From assembly GCF_041060425.1 (NCBI RefSeq), contig NZ_JAULBC010000003.1, positions 310,001 through 374,000 on the forward strand: a stretch of DNA of 64,000 bases. Direction: 5' to 3'. The DNA comes from Danxiaibacter flavus (lineage in GTDB: Bacteria > Bacteroidota > Bacteroidia > Chitinophagales > Chitinophagaceae). The first letter of the stretch is position 1, and each line of letters begins with the position of its first letter. Under the pieces are notes generated by a model. That model was not told the origin of the DNA. It was given only the letters and a program-made list of their open reading frames with translations, and did not search any database. The translations under genes and the position numbers were made by a program. Of the stretch, positions 24,654 to 33,684 are shown in pieces.

Positions 24654-25964
24654 ATGAGCTTTAATGGTTACAAAACATTCTTCAGTTGTCTTTTACTTTT
24701 AGTTATTTCCGCAATTTCATCGGCGCAAAGCAAACACAGTTCCTCCACTTTGTATCCAACTTACGATGGACTCGTAATGGCAGGCTACCAGGGTTGGTTC
24801 CGGGCACAAGGTGACGGAAGCATGGGCAAGCGTTTTGTCTATGGCGATGAAAACAGATCCGGAATTGATGCATGGCCGGATGTTAGCGAATACGAAAAAA
24901 CATATGAAACACCCTTTGTGCTGGCCGACGGCAAAAAAGCCCGTTTCTTCAGCTCATTGGACCAAAGCACCGTAGACCTCCATTTTAAATGGATGCAGCA
25001 ATATGGTGTTGACGGCGTATTTATGCAGCGCTTTTTCAATAGTACAAAAGAAGGCGAGGGCAAAAAGGAATCAACTACGATACTCAAATATGCACTTGAT
25101 GCAGCCTCTAAGTACAAAAGAGCCATTGCTGTTATGTATGACCTTTCCGGCTTAAAGGGAAGTGGAGAGGATTGCTCAGCTATTATCGAGGACTGGAAAT
25201 ACCTGGTTGACCAGTTAAAAGTCACCAACCAGCCAGGCGAGAAAACATACCTGCACCATCGCGGCAAGCCGGTGGTCGTTATATGGGGTGTTGGCTTTCC
25301 TGATCGCCCTTACGACATCAGAAATATTGGTTTGGAAAGGCTCATCAGCTTTCTGAAAAATGACCCGGTATATGGCAATTGCACTGTTATGCTCGGTGTG
25401 CCGACCTTTTGGAGGGATCTGAACTCAGATTGCGTACACGATGCTTACCTGCATGAACTGATTAAGCAGGCCGATATGATCATGCCCTGGGCTGTGCAAA
25501 GGTTCTCTCCGCTCCTGCACAATGATATGGATCGTTATCGGGACGTAATGTCCGATGACATGAAATGGTGCAGGCAAAACAATATCGACTATGTGCCGTG
25601 TGTATATCCCGGTTTTAGCTGGCATAACCTGAGTGTCCATGCCTTTCCCGATGATATAAAACCTGTTGGCAGCATCCCACGCCAGGGCGGACGCTTCTAC
25701 TGGCAATTAATTACAACAGCAATAAAAACAGGCGCTAAAAGCCTGTATGTCGCCATGTTTGACGAGGTGAATGAAGGTACGGCCATCTTTAAATGTACAG
25801 ATGCACCACCGGTGACAAAAGGTGGCACTGTTTCATTTTTATCGATGGATGGTAAACCTTCTGACCAGTATCTCTGGCTTACAGGTCAGGCAGCGAAAAC
25901 TTTGCGGGGAGAAATTCCGCTAAACTTTGCGCTGCCGGAAAGGAAGCAGTCTGCGGTAAAATGA
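24654..25964 (+). CDS. Glycoside hydrolase family 71/99-like protein, secreted
   Basis: A 436-residue exported protein with a signal peptide (CLLLLVISAISSAQS). The mature part starts YPTYDGLVMAGYQGWFRAQGD, followed by FSSLDQSTVDLHFKWMQQYG and VDGVFMQRFFN, strands of a TIM-barrel seen in proteins annotated GH71/99-like. Near the end, FDEVNEGT (E371 and E374) has the E-x-x-E spacing of the GH99 EWHEG-type catalytic motif. GH99 enzymes are endo-alpha-mannosidases or mannanases; GH71 enzymes are alpha-1,3-glucanases. With the GH92 gene in the same region, an alpha-mannan or N-glycan substrate is favoured. The upstream TTAA array suggests co-regulation with susC 9 kb away. Confidence 0.82.
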   Translation: MSFNGYKTFFSCLLLLVISAISSAQSKHSSSTLYPTYDGLVMAGYQGWFRAQGDGSMGKRFVYGDENRSGIDAWPDVSEYEKTYETPFVLADGKKARFFSSLDQSTVDLHFKWMQQYGVDGVFMQRFFNSTKEGEGKKESTTILKYALDAASKYKRAIAVMYDLSGLKGSGEDCSAIIEDWKYLVDQLKVTNQPGEKTYLHHRGKPVVVIWGVGFPDRPYDIRNIGLERLISFLKNDPVYGNCTVMLGVPTFWRDLNSDCVHDAYLHELIKQADMIMPWAVQRFSPLLHNDMDRYRDVMSDDMKWCRQNNIDYVPCVYPGFSWHNLSVHAFPDDIKPVGSIPRQGGRFYWQLITTAIKTGAKSLYVAMFDEVNEGTAIFKCTDAPPVTKGGTVSFLSMDGKPSDQYLWLTGQAAKTLRGEIPLNFALPERKQSAVK

Positions 25965-26003
25965 TGTAAATGAGTGAATGTGCGAATGTGCAGATGTGCA
26001 AAT

Positions 26004-26100
26004 AATAGACACTCTGTGTAACTCTGTGTCTTCTCCGTGGCTCTCTGTGTAACTGTATTTTTTGTTACACAGAGAAAAGACAAAAGAAGACACAGAGTTT
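26004..26100. repeat. TTACACAGAG-family hairpin between GH71/99-like and GDSL genes
   Basis: CTCTGTGTAACTGTA and, after a T-run, GTTACACAGAG form an inverted repeat at about 26042-26074. Further CACTCTGTGTAACTCTGTGT and GACACAGAG copies flank it. It is the same family as at 5.9, 30.7 and 41.0 kb and may act as a terminator for the upstream gene. Confidence 0.7.
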
Positions 26101-26143
26101 ATAATACCGTACTTAAATAACACAATAATAACCGGTTGCTTGC

Positions 26144-28222
26144 ATGCATAACAATAACCATACTAATAAAAAAAATATTTCCCGAAAGAAATTGATAGCG
26201 TTTAAAGCCATCGGCATACTAATGCCATTTCTTATTTTAATGGTGTTAGAGCTTATACTGCGGCTGGCTGGTTATGGCTATAATCCGGATCTGTTTATTG
26301 AGTACAAAGCTGATAACAATTACCTTGTTTTAAATCCGGAAGCTTCTAAAAGATATTTCAGCAACCAGACAATTGCCACCACAGGCAATATCGAACCGTT
26401 TAAGAAAGAAAAAGATGAAAATACCATGCGCATTTTTGTGCTGGGTGAATCCACAACCATTGGCTATCCCTATTTTCACAATGGCTCATTCCACCGTTGG
26501 CTGCAATACCGCTTGATGCGCAGCTTTCCTGAAAAGAATTTCGAGATCATCAATCTCTCATTAACCGCTGTCAACTCATATACGGTGCTTGGCTTTGCGA
26601 AAGAGCTTGTAAACTATCAACCCGATGCTGTATTGATCTACTCAGGCCATAATGAATACTATGGCGCATTGGGAGTTGGCTCCACTGACAAGGCCGGCGG
26701 CTCACCGTTGCTTGTTTACTTAACACTTGCACTACGGTCCTTAAAAGTTGTACAACTTTTTACCAATACGTATGAAAAATTAGCCGGCACTTTTAAAAGC
26801 AAGGATATTCCTGCGCGTAAAACCCGCATGGAATTCATGGTTGCTGATCAGCAGATCCCCTATGGATCTGCACTTTATACCCGCGGAATAAAGCAATTTG
26901 AAACCAATATGGATGCAACGCTGGATGTGTTGAACCAGCACAACATCCCGGTATTCATCAGCACGTTGGTCAGCAACGAAAAAGACATGAAACCATTTAT
27001 CAGCATTACGCCTGACAGCCTTAAACTTCCGGCTTTTCAACAACTGTTTAATGACGGCTTGAAAGCATTTGAAAAGAATGATTCTGCTGTTGCGTTCGCA
27101 TCCTTCAGCCAGGCTGCCAAATTGTTTCCTGGTAATGCCGACTGTTCATTTTTTCTCGGAAGACTTGCCTATCAACAACAAAACTTCAATACGGCTGGCG
27201 CTAATTTCAACAAAGCAACCGACCTGGATGCATTGCGATTCAGAGCACCACAGCAAATAAACAATATCATCAGGCAATTGTGTAAGAAACATCCGAATAC
27301 ATTCCTCGTAGATGCACAGGCTGCTTTTAAGAACAGATCGCAAGGCAATATAATTGGAAATGAGTTTGTGCTGGAACATGTGCACCCCAATCTTCGTGGT
27401 TATGCATTGTTATCTGATGCACTCTATGAAGTGATGAAAAAACAAAGATTCATCACCGTTCAACAGCAAAACGAAATCAGCTTCGATCAGTTATTACAGT
27501 CGATGCCGGTAAGCCAGGTAGATTCTTTAGCCGGGCTTTATAAAATTGAACATTTAAAAAGAACCTGGCCCTTTAAAGGCACAGAAGTGCTGAATAGTAC
27601 AGCAACCGGTGACTCATTACCCGTTAAAACTTTTGAAGAAAGACTTGCATATGATGTCGCCGGCAACACGCTGACCTGGCCTGATGCAAATGAAAAATTG
27701 TACGAACACTACATACAAATCAAGGACCTGGCAAAAGCCAGGCTTGTTATGGAAGGCCAGGTGCTTGAACATCCAACTGAAGAATTGTATTACACCAGCA
27801 CCGCAAATTTGTGCGGGCAGTTAAATGACGAAGCTGCTGCAGCCTATTATTTTAAACGGTCGTTTGCGTTGTCGCCTACAGTGGACAAAGCCCGCTACCT
27901 GTTTGTTTTATATTTTAAACAGGACAGGCCCGCAGAAGCAATCCCATATCTTGATTTTGCAATACGCAACGGTGGCGGCAATGCACTTATGCCCATCAAA
28001 AATCTCGCGACAGATATTATCGGTCTCCAGAATAAATTTAACCGCGATTCCGTAAATGTCGAAGCGTTAAATCAAATTGCCGGTAATTACTATAAAATGG
28101 GCAATAAAGATGTGGCATCAAAATACGTGGAGAAAGTTTTGCGGGCCGATAGTAAAAATAAAGACGCCTTATTGTTACTTTCACAACTCCAAAACGTGCA
28201 GACACATCATGAAATCCATTAA
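26144..28222 (+). CDS. Membrane-anchored SGNH/GDSL hydrolase with TPR-like C-terminus (SxtL-like position)
   Basis: A 692-residue protein with one N-terminal membrane helix (about residues 21-42, GILMPFLILMVLELILRLAG). An SGNH domain follows: block I FVLGESTTIGYP with nucleophile S103, LIYSGHNEYYGALG near residue 170, and the late LEHVHPNLRGYALLSDAL with catalytic-type His near residue 412-414. Within and after this domain are TPR-like helices (GLKAFEKNDSAVAFASFSQA; YYFKRSFALSP; KYVEKVLRADSKNKDALLLL). It probably works on an acylated or carbamoylated surface molecule at the membrane. Its last 14 bases overlap the SxtJ-like gene, indicating translational coupling. GDSL-type genes accompany the carbamoyltransferase with sxtJ and sxtK in the saxitoxin cluster too. 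Confidence 0.87.
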   Translation: MHNNNHTNKKNISRKKLIAFKAIGILMPFLILMVLELILRLAGYGYNPDLFIEYKADNNYLVLNPEASKRYFSNQTIATTGNIEPFKKEKDENTMRIFVLGESTTIGYPYFHNGSFHRWLQYRLMRSFPEKNFEIINLSLTAVNSYTVLGFAKELVNYQPDAVLIYSGHNEYYGALGVGSTDKAGGSPLLVYLTLALRSLKVVQLFTNTYEKLAGTFKSKDIPARKTRMEFMVADQQIPYGSALYTRGIKQFETNMDATLDVLNQHNIPVFISTLVSNEKDMKPFISITPDSLKLPAFQQLFNDGLKAFEKNDSAVAFASFSQAAKLFPGNADCSFFLGRLAYQQQNFNTAGANFNKATDLDALRFRAPQQINNIIRQLCKKHPNTFLVDAQAAFKNRSQGNIIGNEFVLEHVHPNLRGYALLSDALYEVMKKQRFITVQQQNEISFDQLLQSMPVSQVDSLAGLYKIEHLKRTWPFKGTEVLNSTATGDSLPVKTFEERLAYDVAGNTLTWPDANEKLYEHYIQIKDLAKARLVMEGQVLEHPTEELYYTSTANLCGQLNDEAAAAYYFKRSFALSPTVDKARYLFVLYFKQDRPAEAIPYLDFAIRNGGGNALMPIKNLATDIIGLQNKFNRDSVNVEALNQIAGNYYKMGNKDVASKYVEKVLRADSKNKDALLLLSQLQNVQTHHEIH

Positions 28223-28607
28223 GAAAATATTCGAACCTGTCACAAAAAAACAGTGTATTGAGTTCGGCGTTGTTGCCATACTCGTTATGGCGATGCTGGC
28301 TTTATTCAACAAACAAAATGGTTATGTAATAGTCATCATGCTGCTCTGTCTTGTCTCGCTTATTGTTCCATTAGCATTTTATCCGTTTACGGTTATTTGG
28401 TTTGGACTGGCTAAAATATTAAGCAGCATCAGCTCGCAGGTTATATTGACCATTATTTATTTTCTTGTAGTAACACCTGTTGGCCTGATCCGGAAATTAC
28501 GTGGAGCAGACGGCATGAAAATAAAGGCGTTTAAGAAAAGTGGAGACTCTGTAATGTTAACAAGAGATCATGCTTATTCAGCCAAAGACTTTGAACATAC
28601 TTTTTAG
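28209..28607 (+). CDS. SxtJ-like membrane protein
   Basis: A 132-residue membrane protein starting at the ATG at 28209 (MKSIKKIFEPVTKKQCIEFG). A longer in-frame start upstream would run deep inside the GDSL gene and is rejected. Hydrophobic segments are GVVAILVMAMLALF, GYVIVIMLLCLVSLIVPLAF and ILTIIYFLVVTPVGLI, giving about three to four helices, followed by a cytoplasmic tail (MKIKAFKKSGDSVMLTRDHA). Size, helix pattern, the TPVGLIRKL segment after the last helix, and position between a GDSL gene and a DUF5989-type gene next to a carbamoyltransferase fit the SxtJ family. Its molecular role is unknown. Confidence 0.82.
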   Translation: MKSIKKIFEPVTKKQCIEFGVVAILVMAMLALFNKQNGYVIVIMLLCLVSLIVPLAFYPFTVIWFGLAKILSSISSQVILTIIYFLVVTPVGLIRKLRGADGMKIKAFKKSGDSVMLTRDHAYSAKDFEHTF

Positions 28608-28688
28608 ACTAATTAAATGAGTGTTCAAATCAAAAAAACAATTGCTGCAATATTTATTAACTTTCAGCATACATTTTAAGCTTGCGTT

Positions 28689-28838
28689 ATGGAATTTGTA
28701 AAGGAGCTTTTATACTTTTTGAGAACAAGGAAGAAATTCTGGCTGTTGCCATTATTCATTATTCTTCTTTTACTCGCAGTTTTAACTGTCATGACAAGCG
28801 TGCCTGCCCTGGCTCCATTTATTTACACATTATTTTAA
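28689..28838 (+). CDS. SxtK-like DUF5989 small membrane protein
   Basis: A 49-residue protein read from ATG 28689: MEFVKELLYFLRTRKKFWLL, then PLFIILLLLAVLTVMTS and APFIYTLF before TAA at 28836-28838. The pattern of an amphipathic N-terminus with a basic RTRKKFW patch, then one membrane helix and a short C-terminal end, is that of DUF5989 proteins, always found near SxtJ and carbamoyltransferases. It is short enough to be missed by automated gene callers. The next gene starts 4 bases after its stop codon, so the two are almost certainly coupled. The gap to SxtJ is 81 bases. Confidence 0.87.
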   Translation: MEFVKELLYFLRTRKKFWLLPLFIILLLLAVLTVMTSVPALAPFIYTLF

Positions 28839-28842
28839 AGAA

Positions 28843-30687
28843 TTGGGAAAAGCGATACTTGGCATTTCGGCATTTTATCATGATAGTGCAGCGGCATTGA
28901 TTGTTGATGGAGAAATAATTGCCGCAGCCCAGGAAGAACGTTTTACACGCATCAAACATGATGCTTCCTTCCCCAAAAATGCTGTTGAATATGTGTTGCA
29001 AGAGGCTGGACTTGTTGCGGAAGATTTATACGCAATTGCTTTCTATGACAAGCCGTTGCTGAAATTTGAACGATTACTTGAAACATACCATGCATTTGCG
29101 CCGAAAGGACTTTCAAGCTTTCTTAAAGCAATGCGGGTTTGGATCAAAGAAAAATTATTCATAAAAAAAGCGTTACGAAAAGAATTAAAGCAGATCAGCA
29201 ACAAAGTGCCGGTTCTGTTTCCAGAACATCATTTATCGCATGCCGCCAGTGCCTTTTATCCGTCTCCGTTTGAAGATGCTGCGATTCTTACGATTGACGG
29301 TGTGGGAGAATGGGCAACAACAACAATTTCCCATGGCAGTGGAAAATCCATTAAAATACTGCGTGAGCTGCAATTTCCTCATTCAATAGGTTTGTTGTAT
29401 TCAGCATTCACCTACTACCTTGGTTTTAAGGTGAACAGCGGTGAGTATAAATTAATGGGACTCGCCCCTTACGGTAATGCGGCATCACTGGAAACGGAAA
29501 ACTTTAAGAAAAAAATTTTTGAGGAGATTGTCGACCTGCGTCAAGATGGCTCCGTTATTCTTAATATGGATTACTTCAATTATGCAGCGGGGCTAACCAT
29601 GACAAATGATGCCAAATGGGAGTCCGCTCTGCGTTTAGCAAGACGAGCACCGGAAGCCGCATTGAATCAATCTCACATGAACCTGGCACTTGCAGCTCAG
29701 CAAGCCCTTGAGGAGATTATAATAAGATTAGCACGTACGGCGAAAGAGATCACCGGAAGTAAAAACCTGGTAATGGCCGGTGGTGTTGCACTTAACTGTG
29801 TATCCAACAGTAAACTTGTAAATGAAAAGATATTCGAAAATGTCTGGATCCAGCCGGCAGCGGGTGATGCTGGCGGAGCTTTAGGAGCAGCGTTTGCTGC
29901 ATGGCACATCTGGGCGAATGAAGAAAGAAAATATATTTCTACTGACAAGATGCAGGCTGCGTATCTCGGGCCTCAATTTGATGTTGCAAATATCAGCCGC
30001 ATAATGCATAAGTATGGTGCGACTGCAGAACGCTATGATTCTTTCGAACAACTTACTTCCGCAATTAGTAAAAAAATAGCTGATGGCAAAGTTGTTGGAT
30101 GGTTCCAGGGGAGAATGGAATTCGGGCCGCGCGCACTTGGCAACAGGAGTATTCTCGCCGACCCGAGAAATCCGGCCATGCAAAAACAGTTGAACCTGAA
30201 AATAAAATCACGCGAGGGTTTCAGACCTTTTGCACCAAGCGTTTTGGCCGAGGATGCTTCATGTTATTTCGAAAATGCATTTCCATCGCCTTACATGCTT
30301 TTTGTTGCTTACTTAAAGGAGCATCTGCGTAAGCCGTTGGTGTCATTTGACGAACAAACAGATATGTACGCAAGATTAAATTCTTTACGATCGGATGTTC
30401 CTGCTATTACTCATCTTGATTTTTCCGCGCGCGTACAAACGGTAGATAAAACCAGCAATCCAAAATTCTGGCAACTGATCCATGATTTTAAAAAGCTGAC
30501 TGGCTGTAGTATGCTGATCAATACTTCATTCAATGTTCGCGGCGAGCCAATTGTATGCACTCCCATTGATGCTTACCGTTGTTTTATGCGAACCGAAATG
30601 GATTACCTGGTTATTGAAAATTATGTTTTCGATAAAACAACACAACCGGAATTTGTGGAGAGAACTTCGCTGTTTGAGCCGGATTAA
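28843..30687 (+). CDS. O-carbamoyltransferase, NodU/CmcH/TobZ/SxtI family
   Basis: A 614-residue carbamoyltransferase. The start is a TTG at 28843 (GKAILGISAFYHDSAAALIV follows); no ATG precedes this motif, and the family begins here. The N-terminal Kae1/ASKHA-like domain shows AAQEERFTRIKHDASFP, the metal-binding HHLSHAASAFYPSPF near residue 130, LTIDGVGEW and VNSGEYKLMGLAPYG. The C-terminal YrdC/Sua5-like domain shows GWFQGRMEFGPRALGNRSIL and INTSFNVRGEPIVCTP. The enzymes make carbamoyl-AMP from carbamoyl phosphate and ATP, then transfer the carbamoyl group to a hydroxyl on a sugar or similar acceptor. The gene lies directly after the SxtK-like gene. The acceptor is unknown; a surface glycan or glycolipid is likely, because three partner proteins are membrane-bound. 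Confidence 0.93.
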   Translation: MGKAILGISAFYHDSAAALIVDGEIIAAAQEERFTRIKHDASFPKNAVEYVLQEAGLVAEDLYAIAFYDKPLLKFERLLETYHAFAPKGLSSFLKAMRVWIKEKLFIKKALRKELKQISNKVPVLFPEHHLSHAASAFYPSPFEDAAILTIDGVGEWATTTISHGSGKSIKILRELQFPHSIGLLYSAFTYYLGFKVNSGEYKLMGLAPYGNAASLETENFKKKIFEEIVDLRQDGSVILNMDYFNYAAGLTMTNDAKWESALRLARRAPEAALNQSHMNLALAAQQALEEIIIRLARTAKEITGSKNLVMAGGVALNCVSNSKLVNEKIFENVWIQPAAGDAGGALGAAFAAWHIWANEERKYISTDKMQAAYLGPQFDVANISRIMHKYGATAERYDSFEQLTSAISKKIADGKVVGWFQGRMEFGPRALGNRSILADPRNPAMQKQLNLKIKSREGFRPFAPSVLAEDASCYFENAFPSPYMLFVAYLKEHLRKPLVSFDEQTDMYARLNSLRSDVPAITHLDFSARVQTVDKTSNPKFWQLIHDFKKLTGCSMLINTSFNVRGEPIVCTPIDAYRCFMRTEMDYLVIENYVFDKTTQPEFVERTSLFEPD

Positions 30688-30689
30688 GA

Positions 30690-30854
30690 AGTCAAAATTC
30701 AAAAGTAAACACTCAAGGAGAAATACAGTTACACAGAGTGCCACGGAGAACTAACAGAGTTACACAGAGATCACCCGGAAAGGTAATCGCAAATACATTT
30801 ACTCTGCACATCCGGTGAGGATTTTTTTGAATTTTGACTTTTGAATTTTGACTT
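30690..30854. repeat. Convergent-gene spacer with 18-bp inverted repeat and TTACACAGAG copies
   Basis: AAGTCAAAATTCAAAAGT at 30690-30707 is matched by its exact reverse complement at about 30836-30853. TTACACAGAG words lie between them (about 30729 and 30761). The first word also occurs at 38495 and 62.47-62.58 kb. The arrangement between two convergent genes suggests a bidirectional termination structure, or a mobile palindromic element. Confidence 0.75.
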
Positions 30855-30857
30855 TCT

Positions 30858-33419
30858 CTACGCAATTACATCATGAAACGACTTACTAAAATCTTCTCCA
30901 TAAATATCCTTATAATCCTTAATAAATTTCAGGTAACTGTTGTTGGCCAGCGTATGACGTTTTAGTTGGATAAAGCACTTGCATTTATAGATCAGCGCAT
31001 CTTCATTCAGCTGATCAAAATGGAAAATGTAGTTGGTTACTTCAATAATAAATTCAGGCTCTTTGGAAATATCCTGTGTCTTAATAAAGCCAACACAAAT
31101 ATCAATAACAGAGTTAGAGATATCTGACTTAATATTATCCAGCCAGTTATATTCTGTTTGCGACAGGAATGAACCTCGTTTTATGATGTCGCTCACAAGT
31201 GCCATATACTCTTTTGGAGGCAACGATGTATTTTGGAGCAGCGCAGCATACTGTTCATAATCTATATGGACAGTTTTATTATCGTTTTGAATCTGCCAGT
31301 AACCCGATTCCTTATTGATTACACAGTCACCAATTTTCTCAAGTATCCCTTTCAGTTTCGCAATATTTACAGAACGGTTGTTTTTTGCATCCTTGATGGA
31401 TTTATCATACCAAAGTATTTCATTTAATCCCTGTGATGAGATACCTCTTCCATTGTGAATGGTATATATTGATATGATGAGGAAAAGCTCTTTCAACAAA
31501 GGTGTGAACAATTTTGTAACATCATTTCCTTCTTTATCAAAAACCTGGAATTGCCCGAACAGATAAATAGTTGAGGTAATTTTTTTTCCGTTATGACTTT
31601 GCCCCTGTGGCAGGCTAATTGCCGGCAGTGTTTCTTCCCGGGTAACAACGGGCGGCGTATCTGTGTTTTGAGCTTGCGGTTGGGTTGTTACGCGTCTACG
31701 TTTCAGGATTGCTATTAACCCAAGTGCAATAATCAAAGCTCCTGCCAATATCCAGATCCATTTGGAACTACCCTTTGCAGCATTCTGTAATTCTACAGCA
31801 TCCAATGGTTCAGGCGGAAAATTTAACGTATAGATCTTTACTTCCGTACGTTGCTCTTTCACATCTTCGGGTGTATAGAACATTGTCACCGCGATCAGCC
31901 TGTTATTAACAGGAGAATAGTACAGATCTGCAAACGATTGTACATCGTGAAAACTATATGGAATGGATGTACCTAATATAGTAAAGCTCGAATCTTTTAG
32001 CGAGCCGCGCAGCAGTTGAAGTTTTGAATTAAAACTGTCGTTGGGAAATAGCAGGCCATAGTAACTATTCGTCTCCTCATCAATCACAAGGCTATTCGCA
32101 AAAGTGAAGGGTTCACCGGAAGGCTTGAATGTATATAGCTTTTTAAACGATTTATCGCGCACATCAAATCTGAAAAAATCATAGTAATATTTAGGATCAA
32201 GCATTTGATCACCGGTCTGGCTGCCATATCCTCCTATTATATAGGCGTGTTTCCCAGCCGCATCTGTTCCAAGCGCTGCGAGATACCTCGGTGTAAAATA
32301 ATCACCGCCCGGCACTATACTGTCCCACTGCTTTGTATTGAAATCATATTTTTTTACGAGGTTTTTATATCTGAGATAGCCATACCCGCCAATCATGTAC
32401 AACGAGCTATCAGCAGGCGATATAAATTTATTGGCGTGCCAGTACCGGGTGATCGCCACATGTCCCGATGGAAAATTGGCACTCCAGTGCTGTCCGTTAA
32501 AATCATAGGAGGTCACTTTCTGAGAATCGAGGTAAACATCAAGCAACCGGTTATTTAAAGTATCATAAATTTCCTGGTGACCAACGAGGAAATTCTGGTG
32601 CTTGCTCGCCGAACCGTCAATTTGTATTCCACTTTTGAATGAGTAAGTGTACACAGAATCGGAACCTGTTATATAAAGTTTATCCGTTTTTGCGTCGTAA
32701 GCGACGCCGGCATAACCATTCATAGTTAATGAGCCTGCATTTTCCCAACGCTGGTAGCGTGGTTTTATCCATACAGGATTCTTGACGGTGGCGGCTTTGT
32801 GATTGATCTTATCATAACAGATGTCCCCCGAAGTTTCGTCCAATGGCCAGAAGTATTTTTGTGTATTGTTTTCGGAGATCCGAATATCTTTTACCTGCAT
32901 CGGCGGAATATCCCGCGTTTTGAATTTCAGATAATCATTGGCTCCCCACAGGAATTTAAAACAGCTCCCCAACTGAGGAAGCTTACCACTACCAACTGTT
33001 TTATTGTTGACCGAACATTGCAGTATATGCTTTTCCCGGTCAAAATTCATGGCAATCTTGTTCCACTTTTTATATAGCAACAAGCTGTCAATGGTAAAAG
33101 TGATCCCCGCAAAATTTTCACCGGCAATTAACCGGAAAGAAGAGGAAGGCTGATCGTATATCAGATCAACATTCTGGCTGTTGTTGCTGATAAGGCGGAA
33201 GATATAACCGAAATAAATGGCGTGATTGGGTATGAAATTAAACTGGAATTCCAGTTGAAAATTCTTATCAAGACATATTGAATCTCCGGGCGAAACGTCG
33301 AGTGAGGTCCTTTTTTCCAATACAACTTCGTGACTGTTGAACAACAATCCATAAGACTGTCCAAAACAGCTCAACTTTAAAGCCAGTAAGATCAGAGTAC
33401 AAAAAATATATCTCGCCAT
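30858..33419 (-). CDS. One-piece transmembrane regulator: lectin-like and Kelch-like sensor fused to a SARP-type DNA-binding domain
   Basis: An 853-residue protein with a signal peptide (to about residue 21). Next is a LamG/concanavalin-like domain (about 25-205, FQLEFQFNFIPNHAIYFGYI; KWNKIAMNFDREKHILQCSV) and a Kelch-like propeller (about 230-540, blades such as SLYMIGGYGYLRYKNLVKKY and KHAYIIGGYGSQTGD). One membrane helix follows (about 554-574, WIWILAGALIIALGLIAIL), then a basic RRR patch. The cytoplasmic part has a SARP/OmpR-type winged helix (about 615-705, YLFGQFQVFDKEGNDVTKLF ... ISSQGLNEILWYD ... SGYWQI) and a BTAD-like helical domain to the end. No histidine kinase or receiver is present. 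It lies divergent to susC, and direct-repeat arrays suited to a SARP precede susC and the GH71/99 gene. It is probably a glycan sensor that activates this locus. Confidence 0.87.
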   Translation of the reverse strand: MARYIFCTLILLALKLSCFGQSYGLLFNSHEVVLEKRTSLDVSPGDSICLDKNFQLEFQFNFIPNHAIYFGYIFRLISNNSQNVDLIYDQPSSSFRLIAGENFAGITFTIDSLLLYKKWNKIAMNFDREKHILQCSVNNKTVGSGKLPQLGSCFKFLWGANDYLKFKTRDIPPMQVKDIRISENNTQKYFWPLDETSGDICYDKINHKAATVKNPVWIKPRYQRWENAGSLTMNGYAGVAYDAKTDKLYITGSDSVYTYSFKSGIQIDGSASKHQNFLVGHQEIYDTLNNRLLDVYLDSQKVTSYDFNGQHWSANFPSGHVAITRYWHANKFISPADSSLYMIGGYGYLRYKNLVKKYDFNTKQWDSIVPGGDYFTPRYLAALGTDAAGKHAYIIGGYGSQTGDQMLDPKYYYDFFRFDVRDKSFKKLYTFKPSGEPFTFANSLVIDEETNSYYGLLFPNDSFNSKLQLLRGSLKDSSFTILGTSIPYSFHDVQSFADLYYSPVNNRLIAVTMFYTPEDVKEQRTEVKIYTLNFPPEPLDAVELQNAAKGSSKWIWILAGALIIALGLIAILKRRRVTTQPQAQNTDTPPVVTREETLPAISLPQGQSHNGKKITSTIYLFGQFQVFDKEGNDVTKLFTPLLKELFLIISIYTIHNGRGISSQGLNEILWYDKSIKDAKNNRSVNIAKLKGILEKIGDCVINKESGYWQIQNDNKTVHIDYEQYAALLQNTSLPPKEYMALVSDIIKRGSFLSQTEYNWLDNIKSDISNSVIDICVGFIKTQDISKEPEFIIEVTNYIFHFDQLNEDALIYKCKCFIQLKRHTLANNSYLKFIKDYKDIYGEDFSKSFHDVIA

Positions 33420-33629
33420 AAGCAGCCATAAAAGTAAAGGTCTTTTAGCTCACTATATTTCATTATAACAGGAAACAATCGCCAAAAAACTCGAAAACAA
33501 TCAAAAATTTCCGTGAAAATAGGGCTTTAGGAAAAACTGAGGCGAGGAAATTTACAAACACATCTTGAAAACCAGTATTCATGTATTGCATATCAGGATT
33601 GATTTAGCAAATCCACCCCCGTTATAGCC

Positions 33630-33656
33630 GGTTAACAAGGTTAATTAAGCGGTTAA
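33630..33656 (-). promoter_or_regulatory. Second TTAACC cluster in the susC/regulator divergent region
   Basis: Read on the minus strand this is GTTAACCGCTTAATTAACC followed by TTGTTAACC, closely resembling the first part of the GH71/99 array (ATTAACCGCTTATTAATTC). TTAACC cores lie 12 and 9 bases apart. It faces the regulator gene (start 33419), about 210 bases away, and could allow autoregulation or be a further distal site for susC. The assignment is inference. Confidence 0.4.
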
Positions 33657-33684
33657 CAGCAGAAAATCTTCAAAAAAAACATTT

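Noticed and set aside
28077..28208. Longer start for the SxtJ-like protein
   Set aside because: It would overlap the GDSL gene by about 145 bases, and the extra residues are not membrane- or family-like. The ATG at 28209 fits coupling with a 14-base overlap.
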